A DNA stretch of 64,000 bases from JAGTRP01 sp035255045 (lineage in GTDB: Bacteria > Pseudomonadota > Gammaproteobacteria > Burkholderiales > Rhodocyclaceae). The DNA lies in contig DATFAA010000034.1 in NCBI GenBank assembly GCA_035255045.1, forward strand, positions 58,529 to 122,528, read 5' to 3'. Position 1 is the stretch's first letter; the number at the start of each line of letters is the position of its first letter. The position numbers and the translations under genes are program-made. Positions 8,485 to 16,371 of the stretch are shown piece after piece. The notes under the pieces were generated by a model. The model searched no databases. It worked only from the letters and a program-made list of their open reading frames with translations, and was not told the origin of the DNA.

Positions 8485-9367
8485 GCCACTCCTCCAGGAA
8501 CTCGACGCACACCCGCACCTTGGCGGAAGTGGACAGGCGGGAGGGATAGACCGCCCAGACGTCGGCTTCCTGGGCGTACTCGGGCAGGACCCGGACGAGT
8601 TCGCCGCTTTCCATGCTCGGTCCCACGTCCCAGATGGAGCGCAGGATGATGCCGTGGCCGTCGATGGCCCAGCGGTGCACGATCTCGCCGTTGTTGGCGG
8701 AGAGGGGGCCGTTGATCTTTACCGTCTCCAGGCCGTCGGGGCCCTTGAGGCTCCAGCGCCCGAAGTCCTGGTCCCGTTCCCGGATGACGATGCAGCGGTG
8801 CCGTGCCAGCTCCTCCAGGGTGGCCGGGGTGCCCCAGCGCGCCAGGTAGGCGGGGGAGGCGCACAGCACCCGGCGATTGCCGGCGATGCGCCGGGTGATC
8901 AGGTTGGGCTCGCGCACGGCGCCGACCCGGATGTCGAGCTGGAAGCCTTCCCCCACCAGGTCCACCGGACGGTCCAGCAATTCGAGCTGGATTTCCAGGT
9001 CCGGGTAGCGCAGGGCCAGGGCCGACAGGGCCGGGGCCACCCGGTTGCGGCCGAAGCCCGAGCTGGTGCACAGCCGCAGCAGGCCGCTGGGGGCCGCCCG
9101 GGCGGTGGACACCGCCTCGGTCATCTGGTCCACGTCCTCCAGGATGCGCTGGGCCCACTGGTGCACGATGTCCCCCTGCTCGGTGACGGTGACGCTGCGG
9201 GTGGTGCGGTGCAGGAGCTTCACCTGCAGGGCCTCCTCCAGGAGGTTGATGCGCTTGCTGACGAAGGCCTTGGACATCCCCTGGTCCCGGGCGCAGGCGG
9301 CGAAGCCGTGGTTCCTGACCACGGCGCAGTAGAGGCGGAGGTCTTCGAGGAGGGGCTTATTGTTCAC
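8471..9367 (-). CDS. dmlR: LysR-family regulator, DmlR-like
   Basis: A 298-residue LysR-type transcription regulator. The N-terminal winged helix (about residues 5-65) includes the FAACARDQGMSKAFVSKRI recognition region and LLHRTTRSV, followed by a typical effector-binding domain. It is divergent from a D-malate/tartrate dehydrogenase gene 113 bases away, the same arrangement as dmlR-dmlA in Escherichia coli, so control of that gene in response to malate or tartrate is the natural inference. The symbol rests on this context as much as on sequence. It overlaps the convergent kinase gene at its 3' end. Confidence 0.85.
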   Translation of the reverse strand: MNNKPLLEDLRLYCAVVRNHGFAACARDQGMSKAFVSKRINLLEEALQVKLLHRTTRSVTVTEQGDIVHQWAQRILEDVDQMTEAVSTARAAPSGLLRLCTSSGFGRNRVAPALSALALRYPDLEIQLELLDRPVDLVGEGFQLDIRVGAVREPNLITRRIAGNRRVLCASPAYLARWGTPATLEELARHRCIVIRERDQDFGRWSLKGPDGLETVKINGPLSANNGEIVHRWAIDGHGIILRSIWDVGPSMESGELVRVLPEYAQEADVWAVYPSRLSTSAKVRVCVEFLEEWLNRP

Positions 9368-9385
9368 GATCTGTGGCCATTGGTG

Positions 9386-9400
9386 TCACGGATCGGGTGA
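9386..9400. promoter_or_regulatory. Candidate LysR operator between the regulator and the dehydrogenase
   Basis: The 15-base sequence TCACGGATCGGGTGA has TCAC/GTGA inverted ends separated by seven bases, and lies 19 bases upstream of the LysR gene start in the divergent gap. LysR regulators typically bind T-N11-A dyads; here the T to A distance is N13, so the fit is only approximate. Position supports a role; sequence alone does not prove it. Confidence 0.3.
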
Positions 9401-9480
9401 TTGTACCGAGAAGTCGTTGCTTTATTCTTGCCCGAGGCATTCCGCGAATGCCATTACCCCGAGCCATTGAGAGAACAAGG

Positions 9481-10557
9481 ATGAAAGCACACAGAATCGC
9501 CGTCATCGCCGGTGACGGCATCGGCAACGAAGTCATGCCCGAGGGCCTGCGGGTGGTGGAAGCCGCCGCCCGCAAATTCAACATTCCCCTCGAGTTCACC
9601 ACCTTCGACTGGGCCCACTGCGACTACTACCTGAAGCACGGGCGGATGATGCCCGCCGACTGGTTCGAGCAGCTCAAGGGCTTCGACGCCATCTACTTCG
9701 GCGCCGTCGGCTGGCCGGAAAAGGTACCCGACCACATCTCCCTGTGGGGCTCGCTCCTCAGGTTCCGCCGCGACTTCGACCAGTACGCGAACCTGCGCCC
9801 GGTCCGCCTCATGCCCGGGGTGCCGTGCCCCCTGGCCAACCGCCAGGTCGGCGACATCGACTTCTACGTGGTGCGAGAGAACACCGAGGGCGAGTACTCG
9901 GCCATCGGCGGCCGCCTGTTCGAGGGCACCGAGCGGGAGACCGTGCTGCAGGAATCCGTGTTCACCCGCAAGGGGGTGGACCGCATCCTGAAATACGCCT
10001 TCGACCTGGCCCAGAAGCGCCCCAAGAAGCACCTCACCTCCGCCACCAAGTCCAACGGCATGGCCATCAGCATGCCCTACTGGGACGAGCGGGTGGAGGC
10101 CATGGCCGCCTCCTACCCGGACGTGCGCTGGGACAAGTACCACATCGACATCCTCACCGCCCGCTTCGTCCTCAGCCCCGAGCGTTTCGACGTGGTGGTG
10201 GCCTCCAACCTGTTCGGCGACATCCTCTCCGACCTGGGCCCCGCCTGCGCCGGCACCATCGCCATCGCCCCCTCGGCCAACCTCAACCCGGACCGCAGCT
10301 TCCCGTCCCTGTTCGAGCCGGTGCACGGCTCCGCCCCGGACATCTACGGCAAGAACATCGCCAACCCCATCGGCATGATCTGGTCCGGGGCCATGATGCT
10401 GGACTTCCTGGGCAACGGCGAGGCGCGCTACACGGCCGCCCACGACGCCATCGTCGACGCCATCGAGACCGCCCTGGCCACCGGCCCGCGCACCCCGGAC
10501 ATGGGCGGCACGGCCAATACCGCCGATGTCGGGAAGGCCATCGCCGCCGCCCTCTGA
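9481..10557 (+). CDS. dmlA: Tartrate dehydrogenase / D-malate dehydrogenase (decarboxylating)
   Basis: A 358-residue beta-decarboxylating dehydrogenase related to LeuB and isocitrate dehydrogenase. Seen: AGDGIGNEVMPEGLRV at the N-terminus, YVVRENTEGEYSAIGG in the middle, and the metal-binding SNLFGDILSDLGPA plus EPVHGSAPDIYGKNIANPIG near the end. The VRENTEGEYSAIGG loop and the lack of the LeuB substrate-loop signature favour D-malate/tartrate over isopropylmalate; a true leuB lies at 32.2 kb. It oxidises D-malate to pyruvate or acts on tartrate with NAD and Mn/Mg. The ATG at 9481 has GAACAAGG just upstream. A TRAP binding-protein gene follows 25 bases later, suggesting uptake coupled to catabolism. 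Confidence 0.9.
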   Translation: MKAHRIAVIAGDGIGNEVMPEGLRVVEAAARKFNIPLEFTTFDWAHCDYYLKHGRMMPADWFEQLKGFDAIYFGAVGWPEKVPDHISLWGSLLRFRRDFDQYANLRPVRLMPGVPCPLANRQVGDIDFYVVRENTEGEYSAIGGRLFEGTERETVLQESVFTRKGVDRILKYAFDLAQKRPKKHLTSATKSNGMAISMPYWDERVEAMAASYPDVRWDKYHIDILTARFVLSPERFDVVVASNLFGDILSDLGPACAGTIAIAPSANLNPDRSFPSLFEPVHGSAPDIYGKNIANPIGMIWSGAMMLDFLGNGEARYTAAHDAIVDAIETALATGPRTPDMGGTANTADVGKAIAAAL

Positions 10558-10582
10558 CCACCAATAACCACAGGAGACAACC

Positions 10583-11584
10583 ATGAAACTCAAAAGCTGG
10601 ATTCTCGCCATCTCCGCCTGCGTCGTGGCCGCCACCGCCTGGGCCGACCCCATCGTCATCAAGTTCAGCCACGTGGTGGCGGTGAACACCCCCAAGGGCC
10701 AGGCGGCGGAGTACTTCAAGAAGCTGGCCGAGGAGCGCACCAAGGGCCGCGTCCAGGTGCAGATCTACCCCAACAGCCAGCTCTACAAGGACAAGGAGGA
10801 GCTGGAGGGCCTGCAGATGGGGACGGTGCAGATGCTGGCGCCGACCTTCTCCAAGTTCGGCCCCCTGGGCATCCGGGAATTCGAGGTCTTCGACCTGCCC
10901 TACCTGTTCGACAACCTGGAGGAGGCCCGCCGGGTCACCCAGGGCCCCATCGGCCAGAACCTGCTGGCCAAGCTCTCCAGCCGGGGTGTCGCCGGCCTTG
11001 CCTTCTGGGACAACGCCTTCAAGCAGATGACCGCCAACGTCCCCCTGCGCAAGCCGGAGGACTTCCGCGGCCTGAAGCTGCGCATCCAGTCCTCCAAGGT
11101 GCTCGACTCCCAGATGCGGGCCCTGGGCGCCATGCCCCAGGTGATGGCCTTCTCCGAGGTGTACCAGGCCCTGCAGACCGGGGTGGTGGACGGCCAGGAG
11201 AATCCCGGCTCCAACATCTACACCCAGCGCTTCCACGAGGTCCAGAAGTACCTGACCATGACCGACCACGGGTACCACGGCTACGTCCTCATCGCCAACA
11301 AGAAGTTCTGGGACGGCTTGCCCCCCGACATCCGGCAGATCCTGGACGGCGCCGTCAAGGAGACCACCGAGTTCTTCTACAAGGAAGCCCAGAAGGACGA
11401 GCAGGATTCCCTGGCCCGTATCAAGGCCTCCGGCAAGACCCAGTTCGTCACCCTCACCCCCGACGAGAAGCTGGCCCTGAAGCGGGCCCTCATCAAGGTG
11501 CACCGGGAATTCGAGCCCAAGGTCGGCAAGGAGCTGATCGAAGCCATCTACCGGGAAACCAACTTCGACCCCAACAAGCTGTAA
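10583..11584 (+). CDS. dctP: TRAP transporter solute-binding protein, DctP family
   Basis: A 333-residue periplasmic binding protein for C4-dicarboxylates. A signal peptide (about residues 1-21, ending TAWA) precedes a DctP fold with IKFSHVVAVNTPKGQAAEYF, the QIYPNSQLYKDKEEL segment and the QTGVVDGQENPGSN ligand-helix region, which includes the conserved Arg region before it (GLKLRIQSSKV). The ATG at 10583 follows AGGAGACAACC. It is likely co-transcribed with the upstream malate/tartrate dehydrogenase and ends at a strong terminator. Oddly, no DctQ or DctM membrane subunits follow, so it must share a membrane partner encoded elsewhere or be an orphan receptor. Confidence 0.92.
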   Translation: MKLKSWILAISACVVAATAWADPIVIKFSHVVAVNTPKGQAAEYFKKLAEERTKGRVQVQIYPNSQLYKDKEELEGLQMGTVQMLAPTFSKFGPLGIREFEVFDLPYLFDNLEEARRVTQGPIGQNLLAKLSSRGVAGLAFWDNAFKQMTANVPLRKPEDFRGLKLRIQSSKVLDSQMRALGAMPQVMAFSEVYQALQTGVVDGQENPGSNIYTQRFHEVQKYLTMTDHGYHGYVLIANKKFWDGLPPDIRQILDGAVKETTEFFYKEAQKDEQDSLARIKASGKTQFVTLTPDEKLALKRALIKVHREFEPKVGKELIEAIYRETNFDPNKL

Positions 11585-11603
11585 GGGGCGCAAGGCTGCG
11601 GAC

Positions 11604-11633
11604 AGAGGCCGGGGCGGGTCCCCGGCCTCTTTT
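11604..11633 (+). terminator. Intrinsic terminator after dctP
   Basis: A perfect 11-bp stem (11604-11614 with 11620-11630, sequence AGAGGCCGGGG and its complement) with a 5-base loop is followed by a T-rich run. It lies 20 bases after the dctP stop and separates this unit from the next transporter gene. Confidence 0.9.
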
Positions 11634-11658
11634 CATTCGGGAGCCGCGGAGGGAAGCC

Positions 11659-11734
11659 GGGAAATCCCTGAGGGAAATCCACAATTTCCCGACTATTCCG
11701 GTCGGGATAGAGTGGCGGCCGACCGGGAAATTCC
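11659..11734. repeat. Clustered GGGAAATCC-like repeats in a transporter leader
   Basis: Two exact copies of GGGAAATCC (11659-11667 and 11672-11680) lie 13 bases apart. An inverted AATTTCCC (11683-11690) and a GGGAAATTCC (11725-11734) follow. A 6-bp inverted repeat CCCGAC/GTCGGG (11688-11693 with 11701-11706) lies among them. The cluster sits 100-170 bases upstream of the carrier gene at 11832. It could be a regulator-binding region; no protein can be assigned. Confidence 0.35.
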
Positions 11735-11831
11735 GGCAGCCCGGATGGGCCATGCAATAATCCGCTACCCCGGAAGATTGCCGCCCCGGGTGACAACCAG
11801 AACAACCATCCACACTCGCTCTCTGCCAGCC

Positions 11832-13154
11832 ATGACGCCCGTCCTTCGCCTTGCCGCCTTCTGCCTCAGCTTCGCCGCCGCGCCGGCCTTCGCCGCCGAT
11901 TCGTTGCCCATGGTGGCGGGCATTCCGGTGGATTTCATCCTCTTCGCCCTGACCCTGCTGGGGGTGGCACTCTTCCACAACTACACCCTCTACGTGGCCC
12001 TCACCGGCCTCGTCACCGTCACCCTCTACAAGCTCGCCTTCACCGGCTTCAAGACCGGCGCCGGGCTGGCCGGCCTGGCCGGCCACCTGGGCCACGAGTG
12101 GGTGACCCTGGCCAACCTCTTCTGCCTCCTCACGGGCTTCGCCATCCTGGCCCGTCACTTCGAGAAGAGCCACGTGCCGGTGGTGCTGCCCAAGTTCCTG
12201 CCCGACGACTGGAAGGGCTGCTTCGTGCTGCTGGTGATGGTCTTCGTCATCTCGTCCTTCCTGGACAACATCGCTGCCGCCCTCATCGGCGGCGCCATGG
12301 CCCACCAGCTCTTCAAGGCCCGGGTCCACATCGGCTACCTGGCCGCCATCGTCGCCGCCTCCAACGCCGGCGGCTCGGGCTCGGTGGTGGGGGACACCAC
12401 CACCACCATGATGTGGATCGACGGCATCAGCCCGGCCATCGTCCTCGACGCCTACGTGGCGGCCGGGGTGGCGCTCCTCATCACCGGCTACTTCGCCGCC
12501 AAGCAGCAGCACGCCTACTCCCCGATCCTCAAGCACGCCCACGACCACACCCATGTGGACTGGGGCCGCATCTTCATCGTCGGCACCATGCTGGTGTTCG
12601 CCATCGCCGCCAACGTCACCATCAACGTGAACGCCCCCGAGCTGGCGGACCACTTCCCCTTCATCGGCGTCGCCGTCTGGGCCGCCATCCTCCTCACCAT
12701 CCCGGTGCGCCGCCACGATTGGGAAGTGCTGCCGGACACGGTCAAGGGCTCCATCTTCCTGCTCTCCCTGGTGACCATCGCCTCCATGATGCCGGTGGAG
12801 ACCCTGCCCCAGGCTTCCTGGCAGAGCGCCATGGCTCTGGGCTTCGTCTCCGCCGTCTTCGACAACATCCCCCTCACCGCCCTGGCCTTGCGCCAGGGGG
12901 GCTACGACTGGGGCTTCCTGGCCTATGCCGTGGGCTTCGGCGGCTCCATGCTGTGGTTCGGCTCCTCCGCCGGGGTGGCCCTGTCCAACATGTACCCGGA
13001 GGCCAAGTCCGCCGGCAAATGGCTCCGCCACGGCTGGCACGTCACCGCCGCCTACGTGGTCGGCTTCCTGGTGATGCTGGCGGTCCTCGGCTGGCATCCC
13101 GACGCCGGCCACAAGGAGCCGGCCCAGCCGGCCCAGGCTGCCGCGGCCCACTGA
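11832..13154 (+). CDS. Ion-transporter-superfamily (NhaD/citrate-carrier-like) membrane permease
   Basis: A 440-residue polytopic membrane protein with an N-terminal cleavable-looking signal (ending FAAD) and about ten to twelve hydrophobic segments. Conserved polar stretches inside the membrane, SSFLDNIAAALIGG and SAVFDNIPLTALAL (each with the D-N pair) and SNAGGSGSVVGDTTTTMMW, are the duplicated hairpin signatures of the ArsB/NhaD/SLC13 superfamily. The repeated FDN/LDN motifs are typical of NhaD-type Na+/H+ antiporters and their citrate-carrier relatives. A His-rich loop (HAHDHTHVDWG) lies midway. The substrate (sodium or an organic anion) is not decidable. The ATG at 11832 gives the signal-like N-terminus. 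It is monocistronic, bounded by terminators. Confidence 0.8.
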   Translation: MTPVLRLAAFCLSFAAAPAFAADSLPMVAGIPVDFILFALTLLGVALFHNYTLYVALTGLVTVTLYKLAFTGFKTGAGLAGLAGHLGHEWVTLANLFCLLTGFAILARHFEKSHVPVVLPKFLPDDWKGCFVLLVMVFVISSFLDNIAAALIGGAMAHQLFKARVHIGYLAAIVAASNAGGSGSVVGDTTTTMMWIDGISPAIVLDAYVAAGVALLITGYFAAKQQHAYSPILKHAHDHTHVDWGRIFIVGTMLVFAIAANVTINVNAPELADHFPFIGVAVWAAILLTIPVRRHDWEVLPDTVKGSIFLLSLVTIASMMPVETLPQASWQSAMALGFVSAVFDNIPLTALALRQGGYDWGFLAYAVGFGGSMLWFGSSAGVALSNMYPEAKSAGKWLRHGWHVTAAYVVGFLVMLAVLGWHPDAGHKEPAQPAQAAAAH

Positions 13155-13173
13155 GCGGCGCGGGCCCCCGAAG

Positions 13174-13206
13174 GCGAGCCATCCCGGGATGGCTCGCTTT
13201 TTTTTT
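13174..13206 (+). terminator. Intrinsic terminator after the permease
   Basis: A perfect 12-bp inverted repeat (GCGAGCCATCCC with GGGATGGCTCGC, 13174-13197) runs straight into a long T tract, 20 bases after the permease stop. This is a textbook Rho-independent terminator and insulates the following two-component/fix operon. Confidence 0.95.
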
Positions 13207-13268
13207 CGCCCGCCGCCGGGGCCGCCGGCCGGTGGTTTTTAGAGGTTTTTTATACCGTCTCGGATAGG

Positions 13269-14783
13269 ATGCCTTCCCAAGTCAAAGCAACCCCTCGGCA
13301 CCGGATTCCACTCGTGCGCATTCGCGACTATGTGCCGGCCTTACTGGCCAGCATCGGACTCACCCTGGTCGTGGCCCCCCTGCGGGCCCTCCTCGACCTG
13401 TCCAACGTCGCGCTCCTCTATGTCCTGGTGGTGGTCCTCAGCGGCGCCCGCTACGGCCGCGGCCCGGCGCTCCTCGCCGCCCTGGCGGGCTCGCTCCTCT
13501 ACGCCTACGTCTTCGTCCCGCCCCACTTCTCCCTGGCCATCACCGAGATCCAGTACCTCCTTTCGGCCCTCATCCTCTTCGTGGTGGCCCTGCTGGTGGG
13601 GCACCTCACCGCCTCCCTCAAGGGCCGGGCCGAGGAGATTCAGGCCAAGGAGAAGCATTCACGGGCCCTCTACGACCTGGCCCGCCGCCTCACCGCCACC
13701 TTGACCCACGAGGAGGTGGAGGAAACGGCGGGGCGCTTCCTGGGCGAGGTCCTCCAGGCGACCGAGGCCCGCCTCATCGCCGAGGCCGACTTTCCCCATC
13801 CCCCCAGGCCGGCTTCCCCCGCCATCCTGCACGCGGCCGTCGAGCGGGGCGAGCCCCTGGTGGTGCCCGACCCGGCGCGGAAACTGACCATGGTCCTGCT
13901 GCCCCTGCAGGGCTCCGCCGGCTCCCGCATCGTCCTGGGCTTCGAGATCACGCCGTCGGTGGCCTGCCTCGAATCCACCTGGGGGCTCCTCAAGACCGTC
14001 GCCTCGGTGGTGGCGGTGGCCCTGGAGCGGGCCCATTTCGCCCAGGTGGCCCGGGAGACCGAGGTCAGGATGTCGGCGGAGGCCCTGCGCAATTCCATCC
14101 TGTCGGCCCTCTCCCACGACCTGCGCACCCCCCTCACCGCCCTGGTCGGCATGGCCGACACCCTGACCCTGGGCAAGGCCACCCCAGAGCGCCAGCAGGC
14201 CATGCTCCACGCCCTGCGCGGCCAGGCCCTGGCCATCAGCCAGCAGGTCACCAACCTCCTGGACATGGCCCGCCTGCGCTCCGGCGCCATCGAACTGAAC
14301 GAGGCCTGGCAGCCGGTGGAGGAGGTGGTCGGCGCCACCGTCCAGCTCGTGAAGAGCCAGTGGAGCGACCGGGAGATCAACGTCGATATCCCGATGGGGC
14401 TGCCGCCCCTGCGCTTCGACGCGGTGCTCATCGAGCGGGTGCTGTGGAATCTCCTGGAGAACGCCATCAAGTACTCGCCGGCGGAGATGCCGGTGGACAT
14501 CGTGGTGCGCCCTGCCGGCGACCAGGTGGATGTGATGGTCTGCGACCGCGGCCCCGGCCTGCCTCCGGGTGGCGTCGACGAGCTGTTCGGGCTCTTCCGC
14601 CGCGGCCAGGTGGAGTCGACCATCCCCGGCGTCGGCCTCGGGCTGGCCATCGCCCGCACCATCGCCGAGGCCCACGGCGGCCAGATCCTGGCGGACAGCC
14701 GGCCCGGCGGCGGCGCCTGCTTCCGGCTGCGCCTGCCGGTGGGCTCGCCCCCCAGCCTGGAAGACCTGGAGGAGACGGCGTGA
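13269..14783 (+). CDS. KdpD-like sensor histidine kinase lacking the N-terminal KdpD/Usp domains
   Basis: A 504-residue kinase that begins where the membrane part of KdpD would: a DUF4118 four-helix membrane domain (about residues 20-115), a GAF-like region (about 130-255), HisKA with His283 in SALSHDLRTPLTAL, and an HATPase with NLLENAIKYSP, DRGPGLP and GVGLGLAIA. Classical KdpD is about 890 residues, with a KdpD ATP-binding domain and a Usp domain at the N-terminus; both are absent and no upstream frame encodes them. No kdpFABC genes are in the window. Its stop overlaps the response regulator start (GTGA), and fixABCX follows, so regulation of that complex rather than potassium uptake is a fair inference. 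Confidence 0.88.
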   Translation: MPSQVKATPRHRIPLVRIRDYVPALLASIGLTLVVAPLRALLDLSNVALLYVLVVVLSGARYGRGPALLAALAGSLLYAYVFVPPHFSLAITEIQYLLSALILFVVALLVGHLTASLKGRAEEIQAKEKHSRALYDLARRLTATLTHEEVEETAGRFLGEVLQATEARLIAEADFPHPPRPASPAILHAAVERGEPLVVPDPARKLTMVLLPLQGSAGSRIVLGFEITPSVACLESTWGLLKTVASVVAVALERAHFAQVARETEVRMSAEALRNSILSALSHDLRTPLTALVGMADTLTLGKATPERQQAMLHALRGQALAISQQVTNLLDMARLRSGAIELNEAWQPVEEVVGATVQLVKSQWSDREINVDIPMGLPPLRFDAVLIERVLWNLLENAIKYSPAEMPVDIVVRPAGDQVDVMVCDRGPGLPPGGVDELFGLFRRGQVESTIPGVGLGLAIARTIAEAHGGQILADSRPGGGACFRLRLPVGSPPSLEDLEETA

Positions 14784-15469
14784 GCGAAGAGCAGACCATC
14801 CTCCTGGTGGAAGACGACCGGCCCATCCGGGAATTCGTGGCCTCCGCCCTGGAAGGGGAGGGCTACCGCATCGTCGAGGCCGGCACCGCCGCCCACGCCG
14901 CCGTCGAGGCCGGGGCCCGGCGCCCCGACCTGGTGGTGCTGGACCTGGGCCTGCCGGATCGGGACGGCATCGACTTCATCCGCGACTACCGGGCCTGGTC
15001 CGCCATCCCCATCCTCATCCTCTCGGCCCGGGCTCAGGAGGCCAACAAGGTGGCCGCCCTCGATGCCGGCGCCGACGACTACCTGACCAAGCCCTTCGGG
15101 GTGGCCGAGCTGCTGGCCCGGGTGCGGGCCCTGCTGCGCCGCCGCCAGGCCGACCGGGACGCCCCCGAGCCGGTCATCCGCTTCGGCGACATCGCCGTCG
15201 ACTGCGTGCGGCGGGTGGTGGAGCGCCGGGGCGAGCCCCTGCACCTGACCCAGATCGAATACCGCCTGCTGCTTTTCCTGGCCTCCAACCCCGGCCGGGT
15301 GCTGACACATCGCCAGCTCCTCCTCCAGGTCTGGGGCGGGCGGGGAGTGGAAAACCACCAGTACCTGCGGGTCTATGTGGGCCACCTGCGCCAGAAGATC
15401 GAAGACAACCCAACCCAGCCGCGCCACATCCTGACGGAGATCGGCGTCGGCTACCGCTTTCAACCCTGA
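14780..15469 (+). CDS. KdpE-like OmpR-family response regulator
   Basis: A 229-residue response regulator. The receiver domain has the acidic pair Asp12-Asp13, phospho-acceptor Asp55 in VVLDLGLPD, a Ser/Thr position in ILILSAR and the conserved Lys in DYLTKPFG. The C-terminal winged-helix output domain includes LHLTQIEYRLLLFLASNPGR and YLRVYVGHLRQKIE. It starts at GTG 14780, overlapping the kinase stop by four bases, so the pair is translationally coupled. Only 29 bases separate it from the fixA-like gene, making co-transcription with fixABCX likely. The output domain resembles KdpE, but kdp genes are not nearby. Confidence 0.92.
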   Translation: MSEEQTILLVEDDRPIREFVASALEGEGYRIVEAGTAAHAAVEAGARRPDLVVLDLGLPDRDGIDFIRDYRAWSAIPILILSARAQEANKVAALDAGADDYLTKPFGVAELLARVRALLRRRQADRDAPEPVIRFGDIAVDCVRRVVERRGEPLHLTQIEYRLLLFLASNPGRVLTHRQLLLQVWGGRGVENHQYLRVYVGHLRQKIEDNPTQPRHILTEIGVGYRFQP

Positions 15470-15498
15470 TCCATCCCACCCAAGCGTCGCCAGCCACC

Positions 15499-16371
15499 AT
15501 GAACATCGTCGTCTGCATCAAGCAGGTTCCGGACAGCACCCACATCCGGGTCCATCCGGTGACCAACACCATCATGCGCCAGGGGGTTCCTGCCATCATC
15601 AACCCCTATGACCTCTTCGCCATCGAGGAGGCCCTGCGCCTCAAGGACCAGTTCGGCGGCAAGGTCACCGTGCTGACCATGGGGCCGCCCCAGGCCGAGC
15701 CCGCCCTGCGCAAGGCCATGTCCTACGGCTGCGACGAGGCGGTGCTGGTGACCGACAAGGTTTTCGCCGGCGCCGACACCCTGGCCACCTCCTACGTGCT
15801 GGCCTGCGCCATCCGCACCCTAGATGCCGAAAGCCCGGTGGACCTGGTGTTCACCGGCAAGCAGACCATCGACGGCGATACCGCCCAGGTTGGCCCGGGC
15901 ATCGCCAAGCGCCTCGAGATGGAGCTCCTGACCTACGTCTCCCGCATCGTCTCGGTGGACCGGCAAGCCCGCAGGATCAGGGTCGAGCGCCGGGCCGAAG
16001 GCGGCGTCCAGGTGCTGGAGACCCGGCTGCCCGCCCTCATCACCATGCTGGAGGGCAGCAACGAAATCCGCTTCGGCTCCGCCCCCGACATGTTCCGGGC
16101 CGCGCGGGCCGAAATCCGCGTTTGGGACCGCAACGCCGCCGGCATCGACGACATCAAGAAGGTGGGCCTGAAGGGCAGCCCCACCATCGTCAGCCGGGTT
16201 TTCGGACCCACCCCCCGGGCCGAGAAGGCTAAGCAGATACCCTTCGACCCCCAGACCCCGGAGGCCGCCGCCCAGGCTCTCCTGGAGCAGGTGCTGGCCG
16301 AAGTGCCCAAGGTGAAGAAGGAACTGGACGGAAGGAAGAACGCCGCGACCGAAGGAGCCAGCCATGAGTAA
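15499..16371 (+). CDS. fixA: Electron-transfer flavoprotein beta subunit FixA
   Basis: A 290-residue ETF-beta homologue, first gene of fixABCX. Seen: MNIVVCIKQVPDS at the start, PYDLFAIEEALRLKD, the VLTMGPPQAEPALRKAMSYG loop, and the conserved FTGKQTIDGDTAQVGPGIAKRL flavin/AMP region (quoted in part). In group B ETFs this subunit with FixB and FixC bifurcates electrons from NADH: one path reduces quinone, the other a low-potential ferredoxin or flavodoxin. The ATG at 15499 lacks a clear ribosome site, which suits coupling to the upstream regulator gene. The 3' end overlaps fixB by eight bases. Confidence 0.93.
   Translation: MNIVVCIKQVPDSTHIRVHPVTNTIMRQGVPAIINPYDLFAIEEALRLKDQFGGKVTVLTMGPPQAEPALRKAMSYGCDEAVLVTDKVFAGADTLATSYVLACAIRTLDAESPVDLVFTGKQTIDGDTAQVGPGIAKRLEMELLTYVSRIVSVDRQARRIRVERRAEGGVQVLETRLPALITMLEGSNEIRFGSAPDMFRAARAEIRVWDRNAAGIDDIKKVGLKGSPTIVSRVFGPTPRAEKAKQIPFDPQTPEAAAQALLEQVLAEVPKVKKELDGRKNAATEGASHE

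Noticed and set aside
13269..15469. A complete potassium-sensing KdpDE system
   Set aside because: The kinase lacks the KdpD and Usp domains and no kdpFABC genes are present, so a potassium role is not supported.
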